Below are positions 48,107-57,269 of a stretch of DNA of 64,000 bases, piece by piece. The stretch lies in assembly GCA_020634335.1 (NCBI GenBank), contig JACKBY010000007.1, forward strand, positions 1-64,000, written 5' to 3'. Each line of letters opens with the position of its first letter. Position 1 is the stretch's first letter. The notes below the pieces were generated by a model. That model did no database searches. It was not told the DNA's origin and was given only the letters and a program-made list of their open reading frames with translations. The stretch comes from Promineifilum sp. Lineage in GTDB: Bacteria > Chloroflexota > Anaerolineae > Promineifilales > Promineifilaceae. Both the position numbers and the translations under genes were made by a program.

Positions 48107-48769
48107 TTAGCGTCCAGAGACGGGATTCAAGCTCACCAGTGACATGCCGTCGATCAGGGTGATAGGTTTGTCGGCCGCCCACGAGCGCGCGCCGTCGGAG
48201 ATTTCGGCCGTGGTCACCAGGAACCCATGTGCGGCGCGCTCGTGGATCATGGTGCCGAATAACTCGCGCACGATTTCCGGCCCAATGACATGGCGGTATC
48301 GCTTGCATTGTACGACCGCTCGCCGCCCGTTAGCCTGGGTCAGCATCAAATCGACTCCCAGGTCGCCGGAGCGACCGCGCACCTCGACTTTGTAGCCGCG
48401 TCGCTCGAACAGCCCAGCCACATAGTGCTCGAAGGCGCGCGGGCTAAGCGCATACAGGTCATCCAGAGACATCTCCGGCAGAACGGATTGGCGAGCCAGC
48501 TCCCGCTTCTGCCAGAACACGACTCCCCAGAGCATGATCAAGGTTAAAAAGCCCGCGGCAGTCAGGAGCCCCAGGAGATCGAGAAACCAACGCGGCGCGC
48601 GCAAAAGAGCATCGGCGGCAACCCCATAGCGCCAGAATACCCACAGGACGAACAGGCCGGTCAGAACAGCAAGCAACCCGGTCAGCCGGGCGATCCGTTG
48701 CCGGGTAATCGCTTCCTCACGAATGAGGGTGGGTGGCCGCCTCGTGGTGGCGGAGAGTCGAATCAGCAT
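48107..48769 (-). CDS. Membrane-anchored Mrr-type nuclease-fold protein
   Basis: The 220-residue protein has two hydrophobic helices (about 29-48 and 61-86) and then an Mrr_cat nuclease domain: FEHYVAGLFERRGYKVEVRG, Asp140 in GDLGVDLML, Gln154 and Lys156 in VVQCKRY, and FLVTTAEISDGA. The D-QxK active site is complete. The family includes restriction enzymes for modified DNA but also many membrane-bound forms of unknown role. It lies behind the histidine phosphatase by 55 nt without an associated methylase. Confidence 0.85.
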   Translation of the reverse strand: MLIRLSATTRRPPTLIREEAITRQRIARLTGLLAVLTGLFVLWVFWRYGVAADALLRAPRWFLDLLGLLTAAGFLTLIMLWGVVFWQKRELARQSVLPEMSLDDLYALSPRAFEHYVAGLFERRGYKVEVRGRSGDLGVDLMLTQANGRRAVVQCKRYRHVIGPEIVRELFGTMIHERAAHGFLVTTAEISDGARSWAADKPITLIDGMSLVSLNPVSGR

Positions 48770-48834
48770 AAGCGGTGAACACGACCGACTACCGGCCGGG
48801 CGTTATTGTATGCCCACTATCGCGGATGCTCAAA

Positions 48835-48863
48835 TTGTATCTCCCCCCACCCGGTGTTATAGT
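48835..48863 (+). promoter_or_regulatory. Extended -10 promoter near the start of a small membrane protein
   Basis: TTGTAT (48835-48840), a 17-bp spacer and TATAGT (48858-48863) with the extended TGT. Transcription should start around 48870, only about four bases before the ATG at 48874, so the mRNA is leaderless or nearly so. Confidence 0.6.
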
Positions 48864-48873
48864 TGCCGGCAAG

Positions 48874-49071
48874 ATGGTGACCAAACGACAATTGGGATTA
48901 CTGTTCATTTTGTTAGGCGTGGGGGCGGCCGTGGGCACGTTCGTGATCGACCTTCTGGGAGCCGGGCAGTTTCAGGGCATCGGCCCGGCCCAACAGCGGG
49001 CGCTTGTCGCGGCTGGTTTGGCCGTTCTGGTGGGCCTGACGCTCATCCCCCTGGGCAACCGACCTGCCTGA
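48874..49071 (+). CDS. Small two-helix membrane protein
   Basis: From the ATG at 48874 the product has 65 residues: a short basic end (MVTKRQ), one hydrophobic helix (LGLLFILLGVGAAVGTFVIDLL), a loop and a second helix (ALVAAGLAVLVGLTLIPLG). The frame is open upstream to 48775, but the promoter lies inside that stretch and so the short form is likelier. No ribosome site. Function not known. Confidence 0.6.
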   Translation: MVTKRQLGLLFILLGVGAAVGTFVIDLLGAGQFQGIGPAQQRALVAAGLAVLVGLTLIPLGNRPA

Positions 49072-49121
49072 CCAACAGGCACTAAACGCGACCCGGTGTT
49101 CCCATCTTGAACCCTAAGCCC

Positions 49122-50786
49122 ATGTCCCTGACAGAGTCACCCACCCCACCTACAAGCGGGGCCAAGGCCACTGCCTGGCTACCCAAGGCGATCATCGGTT
49201 TAGCCCTCCTCGCTTTCATCGGCTACTTCATCGTCTACCTCATCTACGCCGTCGAGCTGTTTCGCTTTCCCTTCGACTATGATCAGGGGGAAGGGTTCGA
49301 GTTGATGGACACCATCTACTTCAGTCGTGGTGAATGGCCTTACCGGGATAACGACGCCTACCCATTTTATTCATCCAACTACCCGCCGCTATTCCACGTC
49401 GTCATTGTGCCGCTGGTGTGGCTATTTGGGCCGCACTACTGGACCGGACGGCTGGTCAGCTTTCTGGGCACCCTGATCACGGCCACGGCCATCGGCTACG
49501 CGGTCAGCCGAGGCCATTCATCACCGCGCCGCAAAGGCCGACCGTGGCTGGCCGTTCTCTCGGGGCTAGCGTTCCTGGCCTCCAACTATGTCTATCACGT
49601 GGGGCCGCTTTTTCGCCAACACATGTTCATGGTCATGTTCGAGACGCTGGCCGTCGTGTTTGTGGCCGTCACCATTGACCGTGAAGAGGCCGACGGTCGT
49701 CCCCGAAACAAGTTGCTATTTGTCGTGATGACCCTGCTGTTGGCCGCTGGATACACGAAACAACTGGCCTACGCCACCGTCGCGGCCGTGTTCGCCTTTC
49801 TGTTTCTGCGCCATCCCAAACGGGCTATCCTGTGGGCCATACCCTTCGCAACCATCACCGCCCTCATCTTTTTGGGGATCAACGCCGCCACCCACGGCGA
49901 ATGGATGCTCAATACGGTCACCGCCAACCTGAACCCGTTTATCCCCGGCCAGGCGGAAGGCTTGTTCCGCCAGTGGTTCCGGCTGCACACGTTCATTATC
50001 GTCGCCGCCGCCGGCTACGCGCTTTACCAACTATACGCCACGCGTCTCTCGGTCTACGCCGTTTGGTTCGTCTTTGCCGTCGCCAACAGCATCACCGCCG
50101 GGAAATGGGGCGCGGGTGAATCCTACTTCGCCACTGCCATCGCCGCCGCATGCATTCTGTCAGGGCTGGGGATCAATCACCTGCTGGACTGGGCCAACAA
50201 TCGCCAGTGGAAATCTCCAAGTCGCGCCCAATGGGCGGCCGTCCTGTTGCCGTCGCTGATCGGTCTGCTTTACATCTGGCAAGCCGGCCGCCTGTTTCAT
50301 ATGCCCACGCACACACCGACACTGGCAGCCATCGCCGCCGCCCTGGGTCATCCGACTCAGGTGATGATCGCCCCACAAACCTCCTGTTCGGCCGTGCGTT
50401 TGCCGGAGCCGATCCCCTACGTCGATAATGCCGGGGTCTCATTGCTCGGCCGCCCGCCCAACGCCGCCGACAAGGCTGCGGGCCAACAGATCGCTGACCT
50501 GATCGCCCAGGGGAAGACGGCCGCCTTCAGCGAAGACGCCGGCTTTAATTTATTCATCGGCCGCGACGTGGTCACAAACCCGACGCAGTTGCTCAATCTC
50601 TACAACAATCAGGCCGTCGATCTGACCGAGATGTTGGCCATGCTCGACCGGCAGGCATTCGATACCGTTGTGTTACGGGCGCAGTTCTATCCCGGCCCGG
50701 TGCTCGACATGATCGGCCAGCGTTATGAAACGACTGACCTCGTGCAGATGAACGGCTTCGTGTACTGCATTATGCGGCCCCGATGA
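49122..50786 (+). CDS. GT-C type membrane glycosyltransferase
   Basis: The protein has about 12 hydrophobic segments. Between helices 1 and 2 the first outer loop reads FPFDYDQGEGFE, the Asp/Glu motif for metal or sugar binding of GT-C mannosyltransferases (GT39/GT83-like), followed by NYPPLFHVV. A soluble C-terminal part of about 130 residues ends the protein. It presumably transfers sugars from polyprenyl-phosphate on the outer face. The start is ATG 49122 or TTG 49107. It overlaps scpA by ATGA. Confidence 0.8.
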   Translation: MSLTESPTPPTSGAKATAWLPKAIIGLALLAFIGYFIVYLIYAVELFRFPFDYDQGEGFELMDTIYFSRGEWPYRDNDAYPFYSSNYPPLFHVVIVPLVWLFGPHYWTGRLVSFLGTLITATAIGYAVSRGHSSPRRKGRPWLAVLSGLAFLASNYVYHVGPLFRQHMFMVMFETLAVVFVAVTIDREEADGRPRNKLLFVVMTLLLAAGYTKQLAYATVAAVFAFLFLRHPKRAILWAIPFATITALIFLGINAATHGEWMLNTVTANLNPFIPGQAEGLFRQWFRLHTFIIVAAAGYALYQLYATRLSVYAVWFVFAVANSITAGKWGAGESYFATAIAAACILSGLGINHLLDWANNRQWKSPSRAQWAAVLLPSLIGLLYIWQAGRLFHMPTHTPTLAAIAAALGHPTQVMIAPQTSCSAVRLPEPIPYVDNAGVSLLGRPPNAADKAAGQQIADLIAQGKTAAFSEDAGFNLFIGRDVVTNPTQLLNLYNNQAVDLTEMLAMLDRQAFDTVVLRAQFYPGPVLDMIGQRYETTDLVQMNGFVYCIMRPR

Positions 50787-51499
50787 ACCAGTACCAAGTC
50801 GAACTGCCTGTCTTTCATGGCCCCCTCGATCTGTTGCTCTACCTGATTGAGCGCGAGGAGCTCGACGTCACCGCCGTTTCTCTGGTTCAGGTAACGGGAC
50901 AATATTTGGCCCAGGTGCGAGAAATGGAGACCGATCAGCTTGAAAGCCTGATCGACTTCATCAGTATCGGCGCGCGCCTGCTGCTGATCAAAAGCCGCGC
51001 CTTGCTGCCGCGTTCCATCATCCCGCCGGGCGATGACGAGGGAGAGGAAGACCCGGCCGAAACCCTTCTGCGTCAGTTACGCGCCTACAAACGCTTCAAG
51101 AACGCCGCCAACTGGCTCGGCGACCGGCAACAGCGCGGCCTGCGAACCTATTTGCGTGTGGCGCCGCCGCCGCATCTGGAAGGCCACCTCGACCTGTCGG
51201 GTGTGGAGGTGGATAGCCTGCTGGAGGCCATGAGGATCGTGCTGTCGCGGGTAGAAACGATGGAAGAGTCACTTGAAGTCGCCCGCCCGCGCCAGATTAC
51301 GATTGAGGATCAAATCGGCAAGTTGCGCCACAACCTGCAGCGCCGCCGTTCGTTCAAGTTCGCCGATATGATCGCCAATCCCCACGACCGCACCGAGATC
51401 GCCGTCACCTTGCTGGCGTTGCTGGAGTTAATCAAGCGCCGTGAAGCCCGGGCGCAGCAAGGTCAGATGTTCGGCCCCATCGAGATCATGGCGGCCTAG
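50783..51499 (+). CDS. scpA: Segregation and condensation protein A
   Basis: The 238-residue kleisin has the ScpA N-terminus YQVELPVFHGPLDLLLYLIEREELDV and IDFISIGARLLLIKSRALLP, and a C-terminal winged helix (RTEIAVTLLALLELIKRREARA). It joins SMC and ScpB in the condensin complex that packs the chromosome. The start overlaps the stop of the glycosyltransferase gene. scpB is not next to it, which is not uncommon. Confidence 0.93.
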   Translation: MNQYQVELPVFHGPLDLLLYLIEREELDVTAVSLVQVTGQYLAQVREMETDQLESLIDFISIGARLLLIKSRALLPRSIIPPGDDEGEEDPAETLLRQLRAYKRFKNAANWLGDRQQRGLRTYLRVAPPPHLEGHLDLSGVEVDSLLEAMRIVLSRVETMEESLEVARPRQITIEDQIGKLRHNLQRRRSFKFADMIANPHDRTEIAVTLLALLELIKRREARAQQGQMFGPIEIMAA

Positions 51500-51539
51500 T
51501 TAGACAATACGCCGATCAAGCAGTCACTCATTTCGTCAC

Positions 51540-51557
51540 CCCCATCCCGCGATGGGG
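51540..51557. terminator. Hairpin between scpA and the GH4 gene
   Basis: CCCCATC and GATGGGG form a 7-bp stem with a 4-nt loop just between convergent stop codons. There is no T-tract, so a weak or factor-dependent end is likely. Confidence 0.35.
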
Positions 51558-51560
51558 CAA

Positions 51561-52859
51561 CTAGCGATATTCGGGCAGCCACTCCCCGTGAGCGGCGATC
51601 AGGTCGTCGACGAGGGAGCGAATCTGACCGAGGTCCAGCTCGGCCGCCGTGTGTGGGTCGAGCATCGCTGCGTGATAGATGTGCTCGCGCTTGCGCGTCA
51701 GAGCCGCTTCCACCGTCAGGGATTGCACGTTGACGTTGGTTTGCATCAGCGCCGCCAGTTGGGGCGGCAGATAGCCGATTTTCGTCGGCTGGATGCCGTT
51801 GCCGTCGACCAAACAAGGTACTTCGACACAACAGCCCGCCTGTAGATTGTCGATGAGGTGATCGTTGGGCACATTGCCGTAAACCACGCGCGGCGCGCCG
51901 GTTTCAAGGCTGTGGATGATGTAAGCGCCATACTCGTGAGTGCGTTCGACGCTCATCTCCAATGAATCATTTTCCAGGAAGCCGCGCATCATCTCCCAGG
52001 CCACGATCTGATTCTCGCAGCGGGTGATATATTCATCCAGTGGAATGTGATAGCGCTCGACCAAATCGGGCCGGTCGCGTTTGAGGAACCAGGGTACGTA
52101 TTCGCTGAAGTGCTCGCTCGACTCCGTGACGAAATAACCCAGGGCGGCGAACGCCTCGTAGCGCACACGGTTCCAGTCGGGCACGCGGCCGTCGGCTATG
52201 ACCCGGCGAATCAATGGATACAAGTCTTCACCCTGGCGTTCGAAGCGTAAGTAGAAGGCCATGTGATTGATCCCGGCGCACAGATAATTGATCTCGTCGA
52301 CCGGCACGTTGATGTCACGGGCCAGTTGTTCGGCCGTTCCCTGTACGCTGTGACACAGCCCGACGGTTTTGACGGTCGTGGCCTGGCCGATCGCCCAACA
52401 GTTCATCGCCATCGGGTTGACGTAGTTGAGCAGCCAAGCGTCAGGGCAGAGCGTCTCCATCTCGCGGCATAGGTCGAGCAACACCGGGATGGTGCGCAGT
52501 CCGCGCATGATTCCGCCAATCCCCAGCGTATCGGCAATCGTCTGGCGCAAGCCGTATCGTTTGGGAATCTCGAAATCGGTGACCGTCGCCGGTTTGTAGC
52601 CGCCGATTTGGAACATGGTGATGACGTAATCGGCGCCGGCCAGCGCCGCGCGGCGGTCAGTGGTGGCGATGATCGTCGCCCGTGCCTCCAGCGTCCGCGC
52701 CAGACGATTGGCGACGATCTCGGATGTCCGCAATCGCGCTTCGTCAATGTCGTGGAGATAAATGGTTGAACCCGCAAGCTCTGGGAAGCTGAGAATGTCG
52801 CCCAGCAGGTTCTTGGCAAATACGGTGCTCCCCGCACCGATAAAAGCGATTTGGGGCAT
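51561..52859 (-). CDS. Glycoside hydrolase family 4 (alpha-galactosidase/glucosidase type)
   Basis: ATG 52859 (GGAGGG 8 nt upstream, which itself makes the false start at 52874) gives 432 residues. The NAD site is IAFIGAGSTVFAKN; the sugar-binding NPM is in NYVNPMAMN; catalytic Cys is in VGLCHSVQGT and His in AGINHMAFYL, typical of GH4, which hydrolyses glycosides by a redox mechanism with NAD and Mn2+. The CHSVQG form is usual for alpha-galactosidases. No sugar transporter gene is nearby. Confidence 0.9.
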   Translation of the reverse strand: MPQIAFIGAGSTVFAKNLLGDILSFPELAGSTIYLHDIDEARLRTSEIVANRLARTLEARATIIATTDRRAALAGADYVITMFQIGGYKPATVTDFEIPKRYGLRQTIADTLGIGGIMRGLRTIPVLLDLCREMETLCPDAWLLNYVNPMAMNCWAIGQATTVKTVGLCHSVQGTAEQLARDINVPVDEINYLCAGINHMAFYLRFERQGEDLYPLIRRVIADGRVPDWNRVRYEAFAALGYFVTESSEHFSEYVPWFLKRDRPDLVERYHIPLDEYITRCENQIVAWEMMRGFLENDSLEMSVERTHEYGAYIIHSLETGAPRVVYGNVPNDHLIDNLQAGCCVEVPCLVDGNGIQPTKIGYLPPQLAALMQTNVNVQSLTVEAALTRKREHIYHAAMLDPHTAAELDLGQIRSLVDDLIAAHGEWLPEYR

Positions 52860-52901
52860 GGAAAATCCCTCCATCGGGCAAAATCCGGGTCGTGGGAATC
52901 G

Positions 52902-53802
52902 CTAAGTCAACTGGTGTTTCATGATACGCAGCCGGCCGCGCAACCAAATGCCGGCCAATACGAGCGCCGTCACCGGCCGCGGGTACTTGTCGCTATAAAA
53001 CTTCCGGTAGAACAACTGCATGGCGCGCACCGACTCGCGGGCAACCTTGACCCGTATCTCCTTGGGCGGCCGAGCGATGTCGGCCGACTCCTTGCGCAGC
53101 CCGGAACTGGCACCCTTGTAATGCAGAACCTCGACCAAGGGGAAATAAATGATCTCGTAACCCGCCTCGTGAATCCGATAGCAATAATCGATATCCTCGC
53201 CATAGAAGAAGTAGGTCTCATCCCACCCGCCGAGTTGCCGGTCGAGATAGCGAGGCATCAGCATGTAGGATCCAGCGATGACCGGCACGGTGTGGACTCG
53301 CGAAAAGTCTTCGTAGCTGCGAAAATAGCCGTTGAAGCGAGGGCTGTGGGAAAACAACCGGCTCAATCCAGAAAAATGGCACAAGGCGTTCCAGGGCGTC
53401 GGAAAGCCGCGGTGATTATCGGGATCACGCTCGCCATTGGGGTAAATCAGACGAACGGTCAGTGCGCCGACTTGCGACTGGCTTTGCAGACTAACCAACG
53501 GCGCAACCAACGCACGTCTGCCCCACGACTGTGTCGAATCTAGGTGAGAAAAAGCAGGTGTCGCCGCCCGCCACGGCCGCCCCCGGTTGTTGGCGGCCGA
53601 AAATCAAGGTTCTGGTCACCCGCAAGCAGCACCGCCTGGGGATACTTTTGGGCCACCATTTCGACGCTGCCATCAGTCGAGGCGTTATCGACGACGATAA
53701 CTTCCATACCTTCCACAGGGGCCTCGGCCGCGAAAAGAGGCCAGGCAATCGTCCAGCAACTGGCGCGTGTTGTAGGGAAACAACGATGACGGACAAGTCC
53801 AT
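52902..53802 (-). pseudogene. GT2 glycosyltransferase broken by many single-base indels
   Basis: Pieces of one GT2 protein lie in different frames: MDLSVIVVS (start at 53802), then FAAEAPVEGMEVIVVDNASTDGSVEMVAQKYPQAVLLAGDQNL in a second frame, then ANNRG, LLFL, DTVV in others, then from 53510 an intact 200-residue C-terminal half (VPVIAGSYMLMPRYLDRQLGGWDETYFFYGEDIDYCYR). At least six indels fall in 53520-53790, mostly one base lost from a run of C, G or T. Without them a gene of about 300 codons would be whole. Either an old pseudogene or, more probably, a low-quality patch of sequence. Confidence 0.8.
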
Positions 53803-54070
53803 ATCGCTCGATTCTACCCGTTTTGCGGCAATCCACCTTCCATTAATGAATCATATCCGCCCCTTAATAAGCTGTTGACGTCCGTCATTTAAACTGCGTG
53901 AAGGTAAATTGTCGTCTCATATAGCGCAAGCTGTGTAAGGTGGCAAGTTTCTAAACCTGCCCTTGTCAGGCAGGGCAAAGGCATTCACCTGGCCGGATTA
54001 GCGGGACAAACCAAATACAAGTTAAGAACCCCTGTACAACATCACTTATCACAATGCACCGGAGAGGCTT

Positions 54071-54867
54071 ATGCATCTTGGTAACGAACGATGACGGCGT
54101 TACATCTCCCGGACTTCTCGCCCTCGCGCAGGCGATGGCCGAATTTAGTGAGGTTAGCGTTCTGGCGCCAGACCATGACTGGTCCGGCGGGGGCATGTTA
54201 AGACATTGCGCCGGCCGTTGCGTGTGCGCCAGGTGAAATGGGCGACGGAATCACGAACGCCCCTGACCAGCGATGGCGCGCCTTCCGACTGTTGGCCGCC
54301 TTGGGTCTGATGGGCATGTTGTCGACCAAGGTCGGTTTGGATCGTCGCAGGCATAAACCCAACAGCCAGCCTGGGTCCGACGTGACGTATTCCGGCACGG
54401 TAACGGCTCATCATGGAAGGTATCATCTGGGGGTGCCCGGCATCGCCGTCTCGCTCGATGGCGGGGATACGGATAGCTATGACCTGGACTATGGCGCAGC
54501 CACCGACGTGACTTCGCGCGTCGTCAGCGCCGTAATCAAGTATGGTTTGCCGAAGGCGTTTTTCTCAATGTCAACGTTCCTGGGGGCGCTATCGAAAATG
54601 AAAGGGATTCTCACAACCAAGCAAGGGTTACGAGTGTATCGAGACCGTCTGGACAAACGGGTCGATCCGCGCGGCCGTGACTATTACTGGATCGGGGGCG
54701 ACAGACCAACCGGCGTGCCCAAGGAAGGCACCGACGTCGGCGCTTTGGCTGCCGGTTATGCGTCCGTAACCCCTCTTTGGCTCGACCTGACCGCAAGCCC
54801 GATGATCGAGACGATGGTTGGTTGGGACTGGCAACCCAGCCCGGTCTTCAGCGCCAATGGCCACTGA
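54071..54867 (+). pseudogene. surE: surE (5'/3'-nucleotidase) with multiple frameshifts
   Basis: A strong GGAGAGG leads to ATG 54071, but the frame shifts at once; ILVTNDDGV (metal-binding Asp pair) is read in the frame that begins at 54054. Later VKTLRRPLRVRQVKW, LTSDGAPSDC, GINPTA and FLNVNVP, all well kept in SurE, appear in other frames, and GSDVTYSGTVTA and VPGIAVSLDGG return in the frame from 54238. At least two of the shifts compensate each other, so a 209-residue frame looks intact but is wrong locally. The same type of errors as in the neighbouring GT2 gene. Confidence 0.8.
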
Positions 54868-54901
54868 CGGAGTCCATCCGAGAGCTGAAGCGGGCTTATC
54901 C

Positions 54902-55387
54902 TCAATAGCTAGGCGGAGCCGGATTGCCGACAAACCAGGTGATGTAAACAAATAACCCGATGAGCGTCGCCAGCATGTAGAGCGCAAAGGAAACGCGCAT
55001 GAAGGCTTTGTAATTGTTGAACCTCAGGAATTTGGGCATCAGTCCATTGGCGCGCAGGGCGACGAACAAGCCGAACACCAGAGCCGTAAAGCCCACAGTG
55101 GCGTGAATGCGCGTCGTGGCAATGGCCGACAGCGGCAGCCCGGCCGGGTTTGAGGCCGGCGCCACGAAGTCGCGAAAGGGCAATACCATGAGCCACAATA
55201 CCAGAACGGCGTTGAGCGTGGCAGCGCTCGTCTGAAACCAGCGATGAGCCTTGTAATTGCCCCGCACGGCCAGGACAACGCCAATGGTGAGCAAGATCGC
55301 CACCAACGCGCTGGCGACCAAGGTCATGTCGGCTGCCCAGTTGGCGCTCGTCCCCAAAAAACCCGGTTGATGCAGCAATTCAGTCAT
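54902..55387 (-). CDS. DUF420-like four-helix membrane protein
   Basis: The 161-residue protein has four to five hydrophobic helices and conserved histidines in NYKAHRWFQTSA and RIHATVGFTAL, the pattern of DUF420/cytochrome-oxidase-assembly-like proteins that may bind heme or copper. An AAGGAG 7 nt before the ATG supports the start. No oxidase genes are close by. The family assignment is by eye. Confidence 0.6.
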   Translation of the reverse strand: MTELLHQPGFLGTSANWAADMTLVASALVAILLTIGVVLAVRGNYKAHRWFQTSAATLNAVLVLWLMVLPFRDFVAPASNPAGLPLSAIATTRIHATVGFTALVFGLFVALRANGLMPKFLRFNNYKAFMRVSFALYMLATLIGLFVYITWFVGNPAPPSY

Positions 55388-55435
55388 GGCTTTTCTCCTT
55401 CAGGGTATGGGATGACATCGACTTTTCTTGACGAC

Positions 55436-56224
55436 TCAATGGCTGATAATCTTGCTGAGGAACAATTTGGTCCGTTCGTGCTGTGGATCATTGAACAACG
55501 TCCTGGGGGAGGCCGTCTCCACGACACAACCCTGATCCATAAAGACGACGCGGTCGGCCGCCGACCGGGCAAAGCCCATCTCGTGCGTCACCACTACCAT
55601 CGTCATTCCGCCTCGCGCCAGGTCGAGCATGACGTCAAGGACTTCCTTGATCATCTCCGGGTCCAGAGCGCTGGTCGGCTCATCAAATAGCATGATCTTG
55701 GGGTTCATCGCCAGGGATCGGGCGATAGCAACCCGCTGCTGCTGACCGCCGGAAAGCTGGCGGGGAAAGGCGCGGGCTTTTTCGGGGATACCCACTCGCT
55801 CCAGCTGTTCCATAGCAACCCGCTCGGCCTCCTGCGTGGTGCGTTTGCGGACGAGGCGCTGGGCAAGGGTGATGTTTTCCAAAACTGACAAGTGGCCGAA
55901 CAGGTTAAACTGTTGAAAGACCATGCCAACTTCAGCTCGCACGGCATTGATGTTGGTTTTCTCATCCTCAAGGTGGATGCCGTCGACATAGATCGCCCCC
56001 TCTGTCGGCACCTCCAGGTGATTGATGCAACGCAACACCGTGCTTTTGCCGGAGCCACTAGGCCCCACGACGACGACGACTTCCCCTTGCCGGACATTCA
56101 GGCTGAAGCCGCACACGGCCATGACGTTGCCGAATACTTTGTAAATATTTTTAATGACGATGATATCGTCGCCTAGAACGTGGCCGGGTCTCGTTTGAAC
56201 GCCGTCGGAAGAATTATCGTGCAT
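55436..56224 (-). CDS. Polar amino-acid ABC transporter, ATP-binding subunit
   Basis: The 262-residue ATPase has Walker A GPSGSGKST, Q-loop FQQFNLFGHLSV, signature LSGGQQQRVAIAR, Walker B IMLFDEPTSALDPE and H-loop THEMGFARSAADRV; the FNLFGH and THEMGFA segments are typical of GlnQ/HisP-type importers. The start overlaps the end of the permease gene by 11 nt. It belongs to the minus-strand operon binding protein, permease, ATPase. Confidence 0.94.
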   Translation of the reverse strand: MHDNSSDGVQTRPGHVLGDDIIVIKNIYKVFGNVMAVCGFSLNVRQGEVVVVVGPSGSGKSTVLRCINHLEVPTEGAIYVDGIHLEDEKTNINAVRAEVGMVFQQFNLFGHLSVLENITLAQRLVRKRTTQEAERVAMEQLERVGIPEKARAFPRQLSGGQQQRVAIARSLAMNPKIMLFDEPTSALDPEMIKEVLDVMLDLARGGMTMVVVTHEMGFARSAADRVVFMDQGCVVETASPRTLFNDPQHERTKLFLSKIISH

Positions 56225-57074
56225 TTTGTCGCAACCTCTTTTCGTACCAGCGCAAGAACAAACTCAGGGCGATGGTCATCGACAAATAGAGAAATGTCAG
56301 CACCAGGTAGCTCTCGCGAAAACGGAAGGTGCTACCCGCGTGGAGCCGCGCCATCTGCGTGATGTCGCGCACGGCCAAAACTGAAATGAGGGAAGAGTCT
56401 TTCAACATGGCAATGAAGTCGTTGCCAAGCGCGGGCAATACATTGCGGATGGCTTGGGGCAGGACGACGTGGCGCATGGCCTGCCGCCCGTTCAGGCCCA
56501 GCGAACGCGCGGCCTCGGTCTGTCCCAGAGGTACCGATTCGATCCCGGCGCGAAACACCTCGGCCAAGAACGCGCCGTAAATGATCGACAAGGCAATGAT
56601 ACCGCGCGAATTGTTGGAAATGCTCTGGCCGGAGAAACCCAGCATTTCCGAGACGGGGGGAACAATGACGTAAGCGACGGTAAAGATGAGCACCAGAGTG
56701 GGCACGCCGCGAATAAATTCGATATAGGTGATGGCGATATTGCGAACGAATACATTCGTACTGACCCGCCCCAACCCGGCCAGCAAACCGATGACCAACG
56801 CGACGGCAAAGGCGATGAGGGTCGTATAGATCGTAATGGCGATGCCGGTACCGATAAACCCGGCTATTCCGCTGTCCTGCAACCCCTCAATGCCGCCAAA
56901 ATCACCCTTGATGAAATTGAATGCCCGGTTATAGTCGGGATTCGTCATGATGAGCAGGAACATCATGATAAGGAAACCGATGATGGCGACAAGCCACCAC
57001 GGGAATCCTCTTACATTGAATCGGCCGTTCCCGTCTTCACCGATTTGCAGGTTGGTTTGCACCTCGCCAGTCAT
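56214..57074 (-). CDS. Polar amino-acid ABC transporter, permease subunit
   Basis: The 286-residue protein has five to six hydrophobic helices and the HisM/GlnP-type EAA loop EAARSLGLNGRQAMRHVVLPQAIRNVLPALGNDFIAMLKDSSL. The N-terminal part with FVRNIAITYIEFIRGVPTLV is also typical. AAAGGAGG 4 nt before the ATG is a strong ribosome site. One permease gene only: a homodimer or a missing partner elsewhere. Confidence 0.94.
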   Translation of the reverse strand: MTGEVQTNLQIGEDGNGRFNVRGFPWWLVAIIGFLIMMFLLIMTNPDYNRAFNFIKGDFGGIEGLQDSGIAGFIGTGIAITIYTTLIAFAVALVIGLLAGLGRVSTNVFVRNIAITYIEFIRGVPTLVLIFTVAYVIVPPVSEMLGFSGQSISNNSRGIIALSIIYGAFLAEVFRAGIESVPLGQTEAARSLGLNGRQAMRHVVLPQAIRNVLPALGNDFIAMLKDSSLISVLAVRDITQMARLHAGSTFRFRESYLVLTFLYLSMTIALSLFLRWYEKRLRQNAR

Positions 57075-57160
57075 TCAGCCTCCTTTCGTCTTGTAATGTG
57101 CTGTTATGCACTGAGTATCAGGCAGACAGGCGCAATAATACACGTACTCTACTAATTGAA

Positions 57161-57189
57161 AAGACGCCGGCAAGATTGCGCGGCGTCTT
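57161..57189 (-). terminator. Internal terminator between binding-protein and permease genes
   Basis: AAGACGCCG and CGGCGTCTT form a 9-bp stem with an 11-nt loop followed by TTTTCAATT on the minus strand. Partial termination here would make more binding protein than membrane subunits, as is usual in such importers. Confidence 0.75.
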
Positions 57190-57269
57190 TCTGAAAACAT
57201 GGCAGCGGTTTTAGCGAGCTACATCGCTAAACGGTCGTAAACCATCGCGTGACCGCTCCGATGAGGACG

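Noticed and set aside
54238..54867. Intact 209-residue protein
   Set aside because: It is the second part of surE with two compensated frameshifts; the conserved motif FLNVNVP is only read in another frame.
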